From contig CANLVH010000006.1 in the NCBI GenBank assembly GCA_947494545.1, positions 149,636 through 213,635 of the forward strand: a DNA stretch of 64,000 nt, given 5' to 3'. Made by a program: the position numbers and the translations under genes. This DNA comes from an uncultured Mesonia sp. (GTDB lineage: Bacteria; Bacteroidota; Bacteroidia; Flavobacteriales; Flavobacteriaceae). Positions 28,288 to 36,741 of the stretch are shown here, one piece after another (position 1 is the first letter of the stretch; each line of letters starts with the position of its first letter). The notes beneath the pieces are model-generated. The model was not told the DNA's origin, did no database searches, and worked only from the letters and a program-made list of their open reading frames with translations.

Positions 28288-28890
28288 ATGAAAGCACAAA
28301 AGATTATTTTAGCAATAATGACTGTTTTTGCCTTTTCTTTATCGCAAGCGCAAGAAAAGCAAGTTAAACGCATAGGTTTTCAAAAAACAGATAAATTTAT
28401 TTCGGGGGCTATAGGTTATAGCACGATTTCGTATCCAGACGATTCTAAGACGAGTAACTTTAATGTAGCACCCAGGTTTGGTTATTTTATTAACGATTTT
28501 GTAGCCTTAGGAGCAAAAGTTGGTTTTTCTTCTGAAAAGCGAGAAGCTACAAACGGGCAAGAACTTTACAACAACCAATCGCTTACGCTGGGCGTTTTTG
28601 GACGCTACTATTTATTGCCGGGCAATAGGTTTTCTGTTTTTGGCGAAGTTGGTGTCGGATTTGGCACTATAAAAAATACTGTTACAGACGATCGTTACAA
28701 CGGCGTTAACGGAAGTTTTAATCCGGGCTTGAGTTATTTTATTTCCGAAAGTTTTGCTATTGAAGCAAACCTCGGATTAATAAGCTATGACAGCGTGAAG
28801 CAAGATATAGACGGAGCAGATGCACAAAAAGCTTTTGAAATTGGCCTCGATTTAAACAACATTAATTTGGCGCTGATTTATAAGTTTTAG
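28288..28890 (+). CDS. Outer-membrane beta-barrel protein
   Basis: A 200-residue protein with signal peptide MKAQKIILAIMTVFAFSLSQAQ. Strand pairs such as FVALGAKVGFSSE, LTLGVFGRYYLLPG and FSVFGEVGVGFGTI and the final ALIYKF indicate an eight-stranded barrel. It is the only one of the four barrel genes on the plus strand. The KQVKRIGFQKTDKF segment after the signal is not shared with the others, so it is likely a different subfamily. Confidence 0.85.
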   Translation: MKAQKIILAIMTVFAFSLSQAQEKQVKRIGFQKTDKFISGAIGYSTISYPDDSKTSNFNVAPRFGYFINDFVALGAKVGFSSEKREATNGQELYNNQSLTLGVFGRYYLLPGNRFSVFGEVGVGFGTIKNTVTDDRYNGVNGSFNPGLSYFISESFAIEANLGLISYDSVKQDIDGADAQKAFEIGLDLNNINLALIYKF

Positions 28891-28916
28891 TAATCTGAGT
28901 ATTCTTTAAATAACAA

Positions 28917-28945
28917 AAAGAGGAGCAAAACGCCCCTCTTTTTTT
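28917..28945. terminator. Terminator between convergent beta-barrel genes
   Basis: AAAAGAGG and CCCCTCTTTT form a stem around GAGCAAAACG, followed by a T run, between two convergent genes (28890 and 28967). Confidence 0.7.
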
Positions 28946-28966
28946 TATTCATTATTTTTTTATGTC

Positions 28967-29581
28967 TTAAAACATAAAACCAACTCCGGCTTGAATTACA
29001 GAGTTATGTGCATCTACGTCTTCAAACATTTCAGAAAAACCGTAATTATATCTTCCTTGTATAAAGAAACCGTTATCAAACTTATATTCTAAACCTGCAG
29101 CCAAAGAAATATCTATATCTTTAGGCTCTAAAGGAAACGGTTCGTCCCCTGCATTGCTATTTGGCTGAAAGTCAATTTCATCGTTTACCAAAAATCCAAT
29201 TTGCGGACCGGCGTGTACGTTAAGACCTTCCACCAAATAAATTTTTGCCAAGATTGGCACTTGTATATAATCAAATTGTACTTCTACATTGTCGTCGTTA
29301 TCAAAAATATTGTCTTGGTCGGAAGATTTCCAGTCATAACCCTGTCCAGAATATAAAACCTCTGCTTGTAGTGAGAAACGCTCACTGTAAGGAACTTCGG
29401 CTACAAAACCGGCATTAAAACTGGTTCTTGCGTCCGGACTATCAAAATCGTCTCCGGCAACAGTTGCAAAGTTTACACCACCTTTAACCCCTAATTGAAC
29501 TAAGTCGGAGTCGGCTTGTGCATTTGCTGTAAAAATAGACATTGCTGCAACGGCAGCTCCTAAAACTAACTTTTTCATCAC
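28967..29581 (-). CDS. Small outer-membrane beta-barrel protein (PorT-like)
   Basis: A 204-residue protein with signal peptide MMKKLVLGAAVAAMSIFTANAQA. GVKGGVNFATVAGDDFDS at the mature start, FSLQAEVLYSGQGY and LNVHAGPQIGFLVND closely parallel the 205-residue barrel at 27534, so the two are paralogues separated by an unrelated barrel on the opposite strand. It ends with the assembly-type GVGFMF. The function is unknown. Confidence 0.87.
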   Translation of the reverse strand: MMKKLVLGAAVAAMSIFTANAQADSDLVQLGVKGGVNFATVAGDDFDSPDARTSFNAGFVAEVPYSERFSLQAEVLYSGQGYDWKSSDQDNIFDNDDNVEVQFDYIQVPILAKIYLVEGLNVHAGPQIGFLVNDEIDFQPNSNAGDEPFPLEPKDIDISLAAGLEYKFDNGFFIQGRYNYGFSEMFEDVDAHNSVIQAGVGFMF

Positions 29582-29603
29582 ATTTGTTTTTTTAAATTCA
29601 GTA

Positions 29604-29611
29604 CAAACATA
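29604..29611 (-). promoter_or_regulatory. -7 promoter box for the beta-barrel gene at 28967
   Basis: Minus-strand TATGTTTG matches TAnnTTTG, 22 bases before the ATG at 29581. A -33 TTG is not evident at the usual spacing. Confidence 0.45.
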
Positions 29612-29695
29612 TTGGTCAATTTCAAAATAAAATACTAAGCATACATTAAATAAAGCTTAAATTTGTTCTTAACATATTTAGCCAAAAACTTGTTT

Positions 29696-30592
29696 ATGCT
29701 GTGGAGCCAAGCCCTTGAAGATTACCAACATTACCTCCGTTTAGAACGCGGATTATCTGCAAATACAATAGATAATTATTCTTACGACATTGTTAAATTA
29801 ATTACTTTTTTAGAGGATAGTAAAAGTAAGTTTAACCCAATTTCCATTAAAGAAGAGACTTTGCAAGCCTTTATTTACCAAATTTCGAAAAGCATGCAAG
29901 CTCGCTCCCAAGCAAGAATTATTTCCGCTTTACGCGGATTTTTTAACTTCTTGGTTTTTGAAGATTACCGAGAAGACAACCCAATGGAACTTATAGAGGC
30001 TCCAAAAACCGGCGCAAAATTACCCGATACGCTTTCGCTCACAGAAATAGATAAACTTATACAACATATAGATTTAAGTCATCCGCAGGGAGAACGCAAC
30101 CGCGCAATTTTAGAAACTTTATATGGCTGCGGTTTGCGCGTTTCAGAATTGATAAACCTGCAATTGTCTGATTTGTTTTTTAAAGAAGGCTTTATAAAAG
30201 TTACCGGCAAAGGCAATAAGCAACGTTTTGTGCCTATTAGTGCGCATACTATTAAATACATTAATTTGTATAAAAATGAAATTAGAGCGCATCAAAACAT
30301 CAAAAAAGAATTTGAAGATACTTTGTTTTTAAACCGTCGCGGCGGAAGTTTAACGCGCGCAATGATATTTACCATAGTAAAGCAAACCGCTAAAAAAGCT
30401 AACCTCACCAAAAAAATTAGTCCACACACCTTTCGGCACTCTTTTGCCACCCATTTATTGGAAAACGGAGCTAATTTACGTGCCATCCAACAAATGCTGG
30501 GACACGAAAGCATTACCACCACAGAAATATATATGCATTTAGACAGAAGTTACCTTAAAGAAGTGGTAGAAAAATTTCACCCCAGGAAATAG
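29696..30592 (+). CDS. xerD: Site-specific tyrosine recombinase (XerD-type)
   Basis: I chose the ATG at 29696; an in-frame TTG at 29663 adds 11 unlikely residues. The 298-residue protein has the SAM-like N-terminal domain and the catalytic set Arg148, Lys172, His244, Arg247, His270 and nucleophile Tyr279. Its length, the ISPHTFRHSFATHLL segment and the absence of mobile-element neighbours point to the chromosome-dimer resolvase XerD rather than a phage integrase. XerC versus XerD cannot be fully separated by eye. Confidence 0.88.
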   Translation: MLWSQALEDYQHYLRLERGLSANTIDNYSYDIVKLITFLEDSKSKFNPISIKEETLQAFIYQISKSMQARSQARIISALRGFFNFLVFEDYREDNPMELIEAPKTGAKLPDTLSLTEIDKLIQHIDLSHPQGERNRAILETLYGCGLRVSELINLQLSDLFFKEGFIKVTGKGNKQRFVPISAHTIKYINLYKNEIRAHQNIKKEFEDTLFLNRRGGSLTRAMIFTIVKQTAKKANLTKKISPHTFRHSFATHLLENGANLRAIQQMLGHESITTTEIYMHLDRSYLKEVVEKFHPRK

Positions 30593-30942
30593 GTGGTAGT
30601 TTATTAGGTGTTAGGTGTTAGGGTTTAGGCAGTAGTTTTTGAATTGGGGTATATTACGCCCATTAATTTTGGTGAAAAAATAAAAAAATGAACCAATTAA
30701 TCAGTAAACGAATCAACCAATTTACGAATTAACTAATCATTAAATTTTTCCGCTTAAAGCGTAAAGCATATGGCTTGTAGCATTGAATATTGTATAGTGT
30801 AAATTTGTAAAAACTGCTCCCTGATTACTGCGCACTGCCAACTGATCAGTCATCACTATCACACTATTAAATTTGTGCTAAATAAAACGAGAAGTTTTTC
30901 TACTTTACGCGAAGCCTTTATCTTGTTGCAAAAACAAAAACT
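30593..30942. other. Intergenic region of 350 bp with low-complexity repeats
   Basis: No gene is seen. The left part has direct repeats, TTAGGTGTTAGGTGTTAGGG near 30604-30623. The middle holds loosely repeated AACCAATTAATC / AACCAATTTACGAATTAAC units. The right part is AT-rich with CTGATTACTGCGCACTGCC and no clear promoter. It looks like the decayed, repeat-like DNA common between flavobacterial genes. Confidence 0.55.
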
Positions 30943-31893
30943 ATGAAAACACTTAATTTTAAAAATGGCGATAAAATGCCGGCAATTGGCTTAGGAACTT
31001 GGAAATCTGAACCCGAAAAAGTTACCCACGCTGTAAAACACGCTTTAGAAAATGGTTACCATCATATAGATTGTGCTGCCGTTTACCAAAACGAAAAAGA
31101 TGTAGGTAAAGCGCTCAAAGAAGTCTTTACGCAAGGTAAAGTAAAACGGGAAGAGGTTTGGATAACTTCTAAATTACAGAATAACGCCCACAAAAAAGAA
31201 GACGTGATTCCGGCTTTAAAACAAACCTTAAGCGATTTGCAGTTAGATTATTTAGATTTATATTTAATTCATTGGCCGGTAGCTTTTAAGCCGGAAGTAA
31301 AAGGCTCTCCAAAAAATGATGATGAATTTTTATCTTTAGAAGAAGTACCAATTATAGAAACTTGGGGAGCTATGCTAGAAGCCAAAAAGCAAGGTTTGGT
31401 AAAGCATGTTGGGGTTTCCAATTTCAGTATTAAGAAACTAAAAGACTTAATGCAAAAAACAGACGAGAATCCGGAAATGAACCAAATTGAATTGCACCCT
31501 TACTTGCAACAACCCAAAATGTTGGAGTTTTGCAAAGACAACAACATTCATTTAACGGCTTATTCGCCACTGGGAAGCGGTGATCGTAGCGACGATATGA
31601 AAGCAGACAACGAACCTTCTTTATTAGAAAACGATACCATAAAAAGCATTGCCGAAAAACACGATGCGTCGGCGGGACAAATTTTGATAAAGTGGGCAGA
31701 AAATCGCGGTACGGCGGTTATTCCGAAATCTACCAACGAAGGTAGAATTGAAGAAAACCTAAGAAGTGCAGAAATTCAGCTAGATGAAGATGATTTAAAG
31801 CAAATAGCCAGCTTAGACAGACATTTTAGATATGTTACCGGTGAGTTTTTTGTTACGGAAGGAAACTCTTACGAAAATATTTACGACGAGTAA
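30943..31893 (+). CDS. Aldo/keto reductase
   Basis: A 316-residue NADPH-dependent carbonyl reductase with a TIM-barrel fold. The catalytic tetrad is complete: Asp43, Tyr48, Lys77 and His110 (YLIHWP). The C-terminal IPKSTNEGRIEENL segment binds the NADPH phosphate. It resembles eukaryotic-type AKR1/AKR3 reductases acting on aldoses or aldehydes, but the physiological substrate is unknown. It ends at a strong terminator shared with the convergent pepD gene. Confidence 0.92.
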   Translation: MKTLNFKNGDKMPAIGLGTWKSEPEKVTHAVKHALENGYHHIDCAAVYQNEKDVGKALKEVFTQGKVKREEVWITSKLQNNAHKKEDVIPALKQTLSDLQLDYLDLYLIHWPVAFKPEVKGSPKNDDEFLSLEEVPIIETWGAMLEAKKQGLVKHVGVSNFSIKKLKDLMQKTDENPEMNQIELHPYLQQPKMLEFCKDNNIHLTAYSPLGSGDRSDDMKADNEPSLLENDTIKSIAEKHDASAGQILIKWAENRGTAVIPKSTNEGRIEENLRSAEIQLDEDDLKQIASLDRHFRYVTGEFFVTEGNSYENIYDE

Positions 31894-31915
31894 ATTTCGT
31901 AAAGAAAGATAAAAT

Positions 31916-31956
31916 AAAAAAGCTGCTCAAAATTAAATTTCGAGCAGCTTTTTTTT
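31916..31956. terminator. Bidirectional terminator
   Basis: AAAAAGCTGCTC (to 31928) and GAGCAGCTTTTT (from 31942) form a perfect stem of at least 12 bp flanked by A and T runs, between convergent genes. Confidence 0.9.
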
Positions 31957-31973
31957 GATTATTAGGTTCTCTT

Positions 31974-33443
31974 TTATTTCTTCGGAATATTTTTTAAAAC
32001 TTCCATAAAGAAATTCCAGAATTTTTGTGAAGAAGAAATACTTGCTCGCTCGTCTGGAGAGTGCGCTCCACGAATGGTTGGTCCAAAAGAAATCATATCC
32101 ATCTCCGGATAATGACTACCAATAATACCACATTCTAAACCGGCGTGGCAAGCTGCAATATTAGCTTTTTCGTTGGTTTGTTTCTCGTAAAGCTTGTCTA
32201 AAACTTTTAAGATATCAGAATCCGGATTAGGCGTCCATCCCGGATATTCTCCCGAAAGTTCTACATCAAAACCGCCCATTTCAAAGCCGGCGCTTAAGCT
32301 ATTGGTTAAATCCCATTTATTACTTTCTACAGAAGATCGCGTTAAACAAGCTACCTCAACCTTACCGTTTTCAATTTCTACACGGGCAATATTGTTAGAG
32401 GTTTCTACCAAACCTTCAATATCCGGACTCATACGGTAAACACCATTGTGCGCGGCATAAATAGCTTTTAAAACAGCCGTTTGGTCTTCTATTTGCATAA
32501 CTTTTTCCGGCTTTTCTATTTTTTCTAAGCTAATTTCTAAGTTTTTTTCCAAACTTTTATATTCGCTTAAAATTGCCTCTTTTATATAATTAAATTCTGT
32601 CTTTAAGGCTTCTGTGTTATAATTATTTACCACAATTTCTGCAACGCTTTCGCGTGGAATGGCATTGCGTAAACCGCCGCCGTTTAATTTTGCTATTTGC
32701 ATTCCGCTTTCGCGCGAAAGATGAAACAGCACACGATTCATTAATTTATTGGCATTGCCCAAGCCTTTAATAATATCCATTCCGGAGTGACCGCCATTTA
32801 AACCGGTAACACTCACTTTATAAGCGGTGGCGTCACTATCTGCTGCTTCTTCTTTATAACTTCTTTTGGCAGAAAGATCTACCCCGCCGGCACAACCTAT
32901 ACCAATTTCATCATCTTCTTCGGTATCTAAATTTAAAAGAATTTCGCCTTCCAAAATAGATTCGTCCAGATCTTTTGCGCCGGTCATACCTGCTTCTTCG
33001 TCTACGGTAAACAAAGCTTCTAAAGCCGGATGCTCAATATCGTCACTTTCTAAAACAGCCATCATAGCCGCAACACCCAACCCATTATCTGCGCCCAAAG
33101 TGGTTCCTTTTGCACGCACCCAATCGCCGTCTACGTACATATCTATTCCTTGCGTTTCAAAATCAAAATCTGTTGCGTTGTTTTTTTGATGCACCATATC
33201 TACGTGGGCTTGCAACACAATTTTCTTTTTATCTGTATGGTTGGCAGTGGCCGGTTTTTTGATAACCACATTTCCTTTTTTATCTTGTAAAACTTCCAAA
33301 CCTAGATCTTTCCCAAATTTTTTAATAAACTCGGTAACGCGTTCTTCTTTTTTAGAAGGTCGCGGCACGGCATTCAAATCGGCAAATTTATTCCATAAGA
33401 GTTTAGGCTCTAAATTTCTAATTTCTTCGTTCATAGTTTTCAT
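31974..33443 (-). CDS. pepD: Aminoacyl-histidine dipeptidase (PepD, M20)
   Basis: A cytosolic di-zinc peptidase that cleaves Xaa-His and other dipeptides. The 489 residues have family length. Metal and catalytic residues are visible: His80 and Asp82 in HVDMVHQK, bridging Asp119 in LGADNGLG, and Glu149-Glu150 in TVDEEAGM. The C-terminal FGPTIRGAHSPDERASI closes the active site. A second Met three codons in (33434) could also be the start. It is divergent from the DUF3810 gene. Confidence 0.94.
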   Translation of the reverse strand: MKTMNEEIRNLEPKLLWNKFADLNAVPRPSKKEERVTEFIKKFGKDLGLEVLQDKKGNVVIKKPATANHTDKKKIVLQAHVDMVHQKNNATDFDFETQGIDMYVDGDWVRAKGTTLGADNGLGVAAMMAVLESDDIEHPALEALFTVDEEAGMTGAKDLDESILEGEILLNLDTEEDDEIGIGCAGGVDLSAKRSYKEEAADSDATAYKVSVTGLNGGHSGMDIIKGLGNANKLMNRVLFHLSRESGMQIAKLNGGGLRNAIPRESVAEIVVNNYNTEALKTEFNYIKEAILSEYKSLEKNLEISLEKIEKPEKVMQIEDQTAVLKAIYAAHNGVYRMSPDIEGLVETSNNIARVEIENGKVEVACLTRSSVESNKWDLTNSLSAGFEMGGFDVELSGEYPGWTPNPDSDILKVLDKLYEKQTNEKANIAACHAGLECGIIGSHYPEMDMISFGPTIRGAHSPDERASISSSQKFWNFFMEVLKNIPKK

Positions 33444-33490
33444 TTTTATGCTGAATTACAAAGATAACTTTAATAGGAAAACTATAAAAT

Positions 33491-33520
33491 TTGCGCCACA
33501 CGAATTAGTTTGTATTTTTA
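33491..33520 (+). promoter_or_regulatory. Promoter-like sequence just upstream of the DUF3810 gene
   Basis: TTG at 33491-33493 and TATTTTTA at 33513-33520 (last base differs from TAnnTTTG) are 19 bases apart. It ends only 5 bases before the GTG at 33526, so transcription would start at or next to that codon. Confidence 0.4.
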
Positions 33521-33525
33521 GCCTC

Positions 33526-34593
33526 GTGAAAAGGTATACACATTTTATTCTTGCAATCTTGCTGCCTATACAAATTGGGTTAGTTTCTTACTTGGCAGAA
33601 TTTCCCCAGCTGGTAGAAACCTATTACAGCAACGGCATTTATCCGTATATTTCTAAATTTTTGCGCTATGGTTTAGGATGGTTGCCTTTTTCTGTAGGCG
33701 ATTTTCTTTACACTCTGTTGGTTATCTTATTAATAAAGTGGTTGTTTACACGGATTAGATCTGGCTTTAAAAAACCAAAACAATGGCTTTTAGAAGCGCT
33801 TGCCACTTTATCTGTTTTGTATTTCTGTTTTCACTTGTTTTGGGGTTTTAATTATTACCGCTTGCCTTTGCATCGCTCGTTACAAATCCGTAAAGATTAC
33901 ACCAACGAACAACTCTTTAATCTGGCCGAACGCTTGGTGGAAAAAACCAATGCAATGCACAAAATGCTGAGTAAAAACGACACTTTACCTGTACAATATG
34001 CATTTAAAAATCACGAAATTAGAAAAATGGCCGAAAACGGCTACGATAGTATTGCAATGCGTTTTCCAAAATTGGTGTATAACCCAAAAAGCGTGAAGCC
34101 TTCTTTGTTTAGCATTCCGTTAAGTTATATGGGTTTTAACGGCTATTTAAATCCGCTAACCAACGAGGCGCAAGTTAATAACCAAATGCCAAAATTTAAA
34201 TTGCCCAGCACTACCAGTCACGAAATTGGGCACCAAATAGGTTTTGCCAAAGAAAACGAAGCCAACTTTATGGCTTGCCTTACAACAATGCATCACCCAA
34301 ACCCGTATTTTAGATATGCCGGTTATACGTTTGCGCTAAAATATTGCTTGTCTGAAACTTATGTAGCAGACAAATGCAAAACAGAAAATCTTATTGCTGC
34401 TTTGCATCCCGGGGTGATGGAAAATTACAGAGAAGTACAAAAATTTTGGCAAGAACACCAAAACCCCTTAGAGCCTTTTTTTAAATTGTTTTATAGCGGT
34501 TATTTAAAAGCCAACAACCAACCAGAAGGTATGCAGAGTTATAATTATGTGGTGGCTTTGCTGGTAAATTATTACGAAGGAAAATCACTGTAA
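33526..34593 (+). CDS. DUF3810 family membrane metalloprotease-like protein
   Basis: I prefer the GTG at 33526, giving VKRYTHFILAILLPIQIGLV; an in-frame ATG at 33448 would add a stretch reading through the promoter-like sequence. The 355-residue protein has three N-terminal membrane segments, then a soluble domain with a zinc-protease signature SHEIGHQIGFAKENEANF (His232, Glu233, His236, then a candidate ligand Glu). It is annotated only as DUF3810 in this phylum; protease activity is inferred from the motif. It is divergent from pepD. Confidence 0.82.
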   Translation: MKRYTHFILAILLPIQIGLVSYLAEFPQLVETYYSNGIYPYISKFLRYGLGWLPFSVGDFLYTLLVILLIKWLFTRIRSGFKKPKQWLLEALATLSVLYFCFHLFWGFNYYRLPLHRSLQIRKDYTNEQLFNLAERLVEKTNAMHKMLSKNDTLPVQYAFKNHEIRKMAENGYDSIAMRFPKLVYNPKSVKPSLFSIPLSYMGFNGYLNPLTNEAQVNNQMPKFKLPSTTSHEIGHQIGFAKENEANFMACLTTMHHPNPYFRYAGYTFALKYCLSETYVADKCKTENLIAALHPGVMENYREVQKFWQEHQNPLEPFFKLFYSGYLKANNQPEGMQSYNYVVALLVNYYEGKSL

Positions 34594-34645
34594 AACTTCT
34601 GCTTTTAGGTTAAGATTTAGTAAATTTCGGGCTTTTACAAAACCT

Positions 34646-35440
34646 ATGTATAAACACATAAGCAGCACGCAAAATAAAGCGATTAAAAAGCTTTTGCAAC
34701 TTACAGAGAAATCTAGAAATAGGCGCAAAGAAGCTTTATTTGTAGTAGAAGGCTTGCGCGAAATAAATTTGGCTTTATCTGCGCACTACCAATTAGAACA
34801 ACTTTATTTTTCTTCGGAATTGATTTCAGAGGAAAACTTAAATTCGCTTTCTGTAGCAAAAGATAAAATTACAGAACTAAGCCCGGAAGTTTATAAAAAA
34901 ATAGCTTATCGTAGTAGTACAGAAGGCGTTGTTGCGGTAATGCATACAAAAGAGCACGCTTTACGCGGAATAGAATTTAAGCGGGAAAACCCGTTGATTT
35001 TAATAGCCGAAGCTCCCGAAAAACCCGGTAATATCGGGGCGCTTTTACGTACGGCAGATGCTGCCAACTTAGACGCGGTTTTTATTGCCAATCCCAAAAC
35101 AGATTTGTACAACCCGAATATAATCCGCTCTAGCGTAGGATGTATTTTCACCAACCAAATTGCAACCGGCACAACAACGGAAATCATTGCATTTTTAAAG
35201 CAAGAAAACATTGGTATTTATTGTGCTGCTTTGCAAAATTCCAGCTCCTATACGCAGCAAAATTATACCAACGCCAGCGCGATTGTAGTTGGCACCGAAG
35301 CAGATGGCTTAGAGGAAGAATGGCTGCAAAATTCTACCAAAAATATTGTAATTCCTATGCAAGGAAAAATAGACTCTATGAACGTTTCTGTTGCGGCAGG
35401 AATTTTAATTTTTGAAGCAAAACGACAACGAAAATTTTAA
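34646..35440 (+). CDS. TrmH/SpoU family RNA 2'-O-methyltransferase
   Basis: A 264-residue SPOUT enzyme that uses SAM to methylate ribose in rRNA or tRNA. An N-terminal substrate-binding domain (SRNRRKEALFVVEGLREI) precedes the knotted domain with motif I NIGALLRTADA, motif II VVGTEADGLEEEW and motif III IPMQGKIDSMNVSVAAGI. Whether it is RlmB-like or TrmH-like cannot be told from the sequence. It lies 35 bp before the Ste24-type gene and may share its transcript. Confidence 0.9.
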   Translation: MYKHISSTQNKAIKKLLQLTEKSRNRRKEALFVVEGLREINLALSAHYQLEQLYFSSELISEENLNSLSVAKDKITELSPEVYKKIAYRSSTEGVVAVMHTKEHALRGIEFKRENPLILIAEAPEKPGNIGALLRTADAANLDAVFIANPKTDLYNPNIIRSSVGCIFTNQIATGTTTEIIAFLKQENIGIYCAALQNSSSYTQQNYTNASAIVVGTEADGLEEEWLQNSTKNIVIPMQGKIDSMNVSVAAGILIFEAKRQRKF

Positions 35441-35475
35441 TTTTGCAACTTACTACAAATCCTTAACCTTAACTT

Positions 35476-36729
35476 ATGGCTCCGGAAACTTTATTTTATA
35501 TTTTAATAGGCATTATTCTACTGGATTTTATAGTAGATTATATTTTAGGTGCTTTAAACGCAGAGCATTTTAAAGATAAACTGCCGGAAGAATTGGCAGA
35601 TGTTTACCAAGACGAAAAAGAATATTTTAAAGCCCAAGAATATAAAAAAGCTAATTACGAATTTGGCAATATCACAGGTTTATTTAATCTTTTGGTGGTT
35701 TTATCGTTCTTTTTGGTAGGTGGTTTTGAAATTGTAGACCAATGGGCCAGATCATTATCCGATAATCCAATTATTATCGGCTTAATTTTCTTTGGCATTA
35801 TTATGTTTGGTAGCGATATTTTAAACCTGCCATTCTCGTATTACCAAACTTTTGTAATTGAAGAAGAATTTGGTTTTAACAAAACCACACATAAAACCTT
35901 TATTTTAGACAAGTTAAAATCTTGGCTGTTATTAATAGTTTTGGGCGGCGGCATTTTGGCAGTAGTAATTTGGTTCTACACACTTACTGGTTCTTCTTTT
36001 TGGTTGTATGCATGGGCTTTGATTACTATATTTTCTGTTATAATGAACATGTTTTACAGTAAATGGATTGTGCCTTTATTCAACAAACAAACTCCATTAA
36101 AAGAAGGTTCTTTACACCGTAAAATAGAAAATTATGCCAGTAAAAACGGCTTTAAAATAGACAACATTTTTATTATAGATGGCTCAAAACGCAGTACAAA
36201 AGCCAATGCTTATTTTTCGGGTTTCGGAAAAGAAAAACGCATTACGCTTTACGATACTTTAGTAAACGATTTAGACGAAGACGAAATTGTTGCTGTTTTG
36301 GCGCACGAAGTTGGGCATTATAAAAAGAAACACATTTTGTATAATCTGACGGCTTCTATACTTACTACAGGATTAACTTTATGGCTTTTGTCTGTATTTA
36401 TTGACAATCCGTTATTATCGCAAGCGCTTGGCGTGGAGCAACCCAGCTTTCATGTAGGTTTAATTGCATTTGGTATTTTATATTCGCCAATTTCGGCAAT
36501 TACCGGTTTGTTGATGAACTACCTCAGCAGAAAATTTGAATACCAAGCAGACAGTTTTGCGCAAAAAACCTATGGCGCGGCGCCATTAATTAGTGGTTTA
36601 AAAACTTTATCGGCTAAAAGCCTAAGCAATTTAACGCCACATAAAGCTTATGTTTTTGTACATTACTCCCACCCTACTCTTTTGCAACGTATACAAAATA
36701 TGGGAGTTTATAATATGACAGACTTTTAG
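35476..36729 (+). CDS. Ste24-type M48 integral membrane metalloprotease
   Basis: A 417-residue CAAX-protease-like enzyme with at least five membrane segments. The zinc site is LAHEVGHYKKKH (His277, Glu278, His281) and the third ligand region is KFEYQADSFA. The CAAX family N-terminal domain precedes it. Bacteria usually lack farnesylated CAAX proteins, so it probably acts in membrane protein quality control, but this is inference. It is followed 12 bp later by the Rel/SpoT gene. Confidence 0.92.
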   Translation: MAPETLFYILIGIILLDFIVDYILGALNAEHFKDKLPEELADVYQDEKEYFKAQEYKKANYEFGNITGLFNLLVVLSFFLVGGFEIVDQWARSLSDNPIIIGLIFFGIIMFGSDILNLPFSYYQTFVIEEEFGFNKTTHKTFILDKLKSWLLLIVLGGGILAVVIWFYTLTGSSFWLYAWALITIFSVIMNMFYSKWIVPLFNKQTPLKEGSLHRKIENYASKNGFKIDNIFIIDGSKRSTKANAYFSGFGKEKRITLYDTLVNDLDEDEIVAVLAHEVGHYKKKHILYNLTASILTTGLTLWLLSVFIDNPLLSQALGVEQPSFHVGLIAFGILYSPISAITGLLMNYLSRKFEYQADSFAQKTYGAAPLISGLKTLSAKSLSNLTPHKAYVFVHYSHPTLLQRIQNMGVYNMTDF

Positions 36730-36741
36730 TATATTAGTAAT

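Noticed and set aside
29696..30592. The tyrosine recombinase as an integrase of a mobile element
   Set aside because: Length and sequence fit XerD, and no attachment-site repeats, tRNA target or phage genes lie beside it.
30604..30629. Tandem TTAGGTG units, considered as a CRISPR or tandem-repeat locus
   Set aside because: Only two or three short, imperfect units without spacers or cas genes; low-complexity intergenic DNA fits better.
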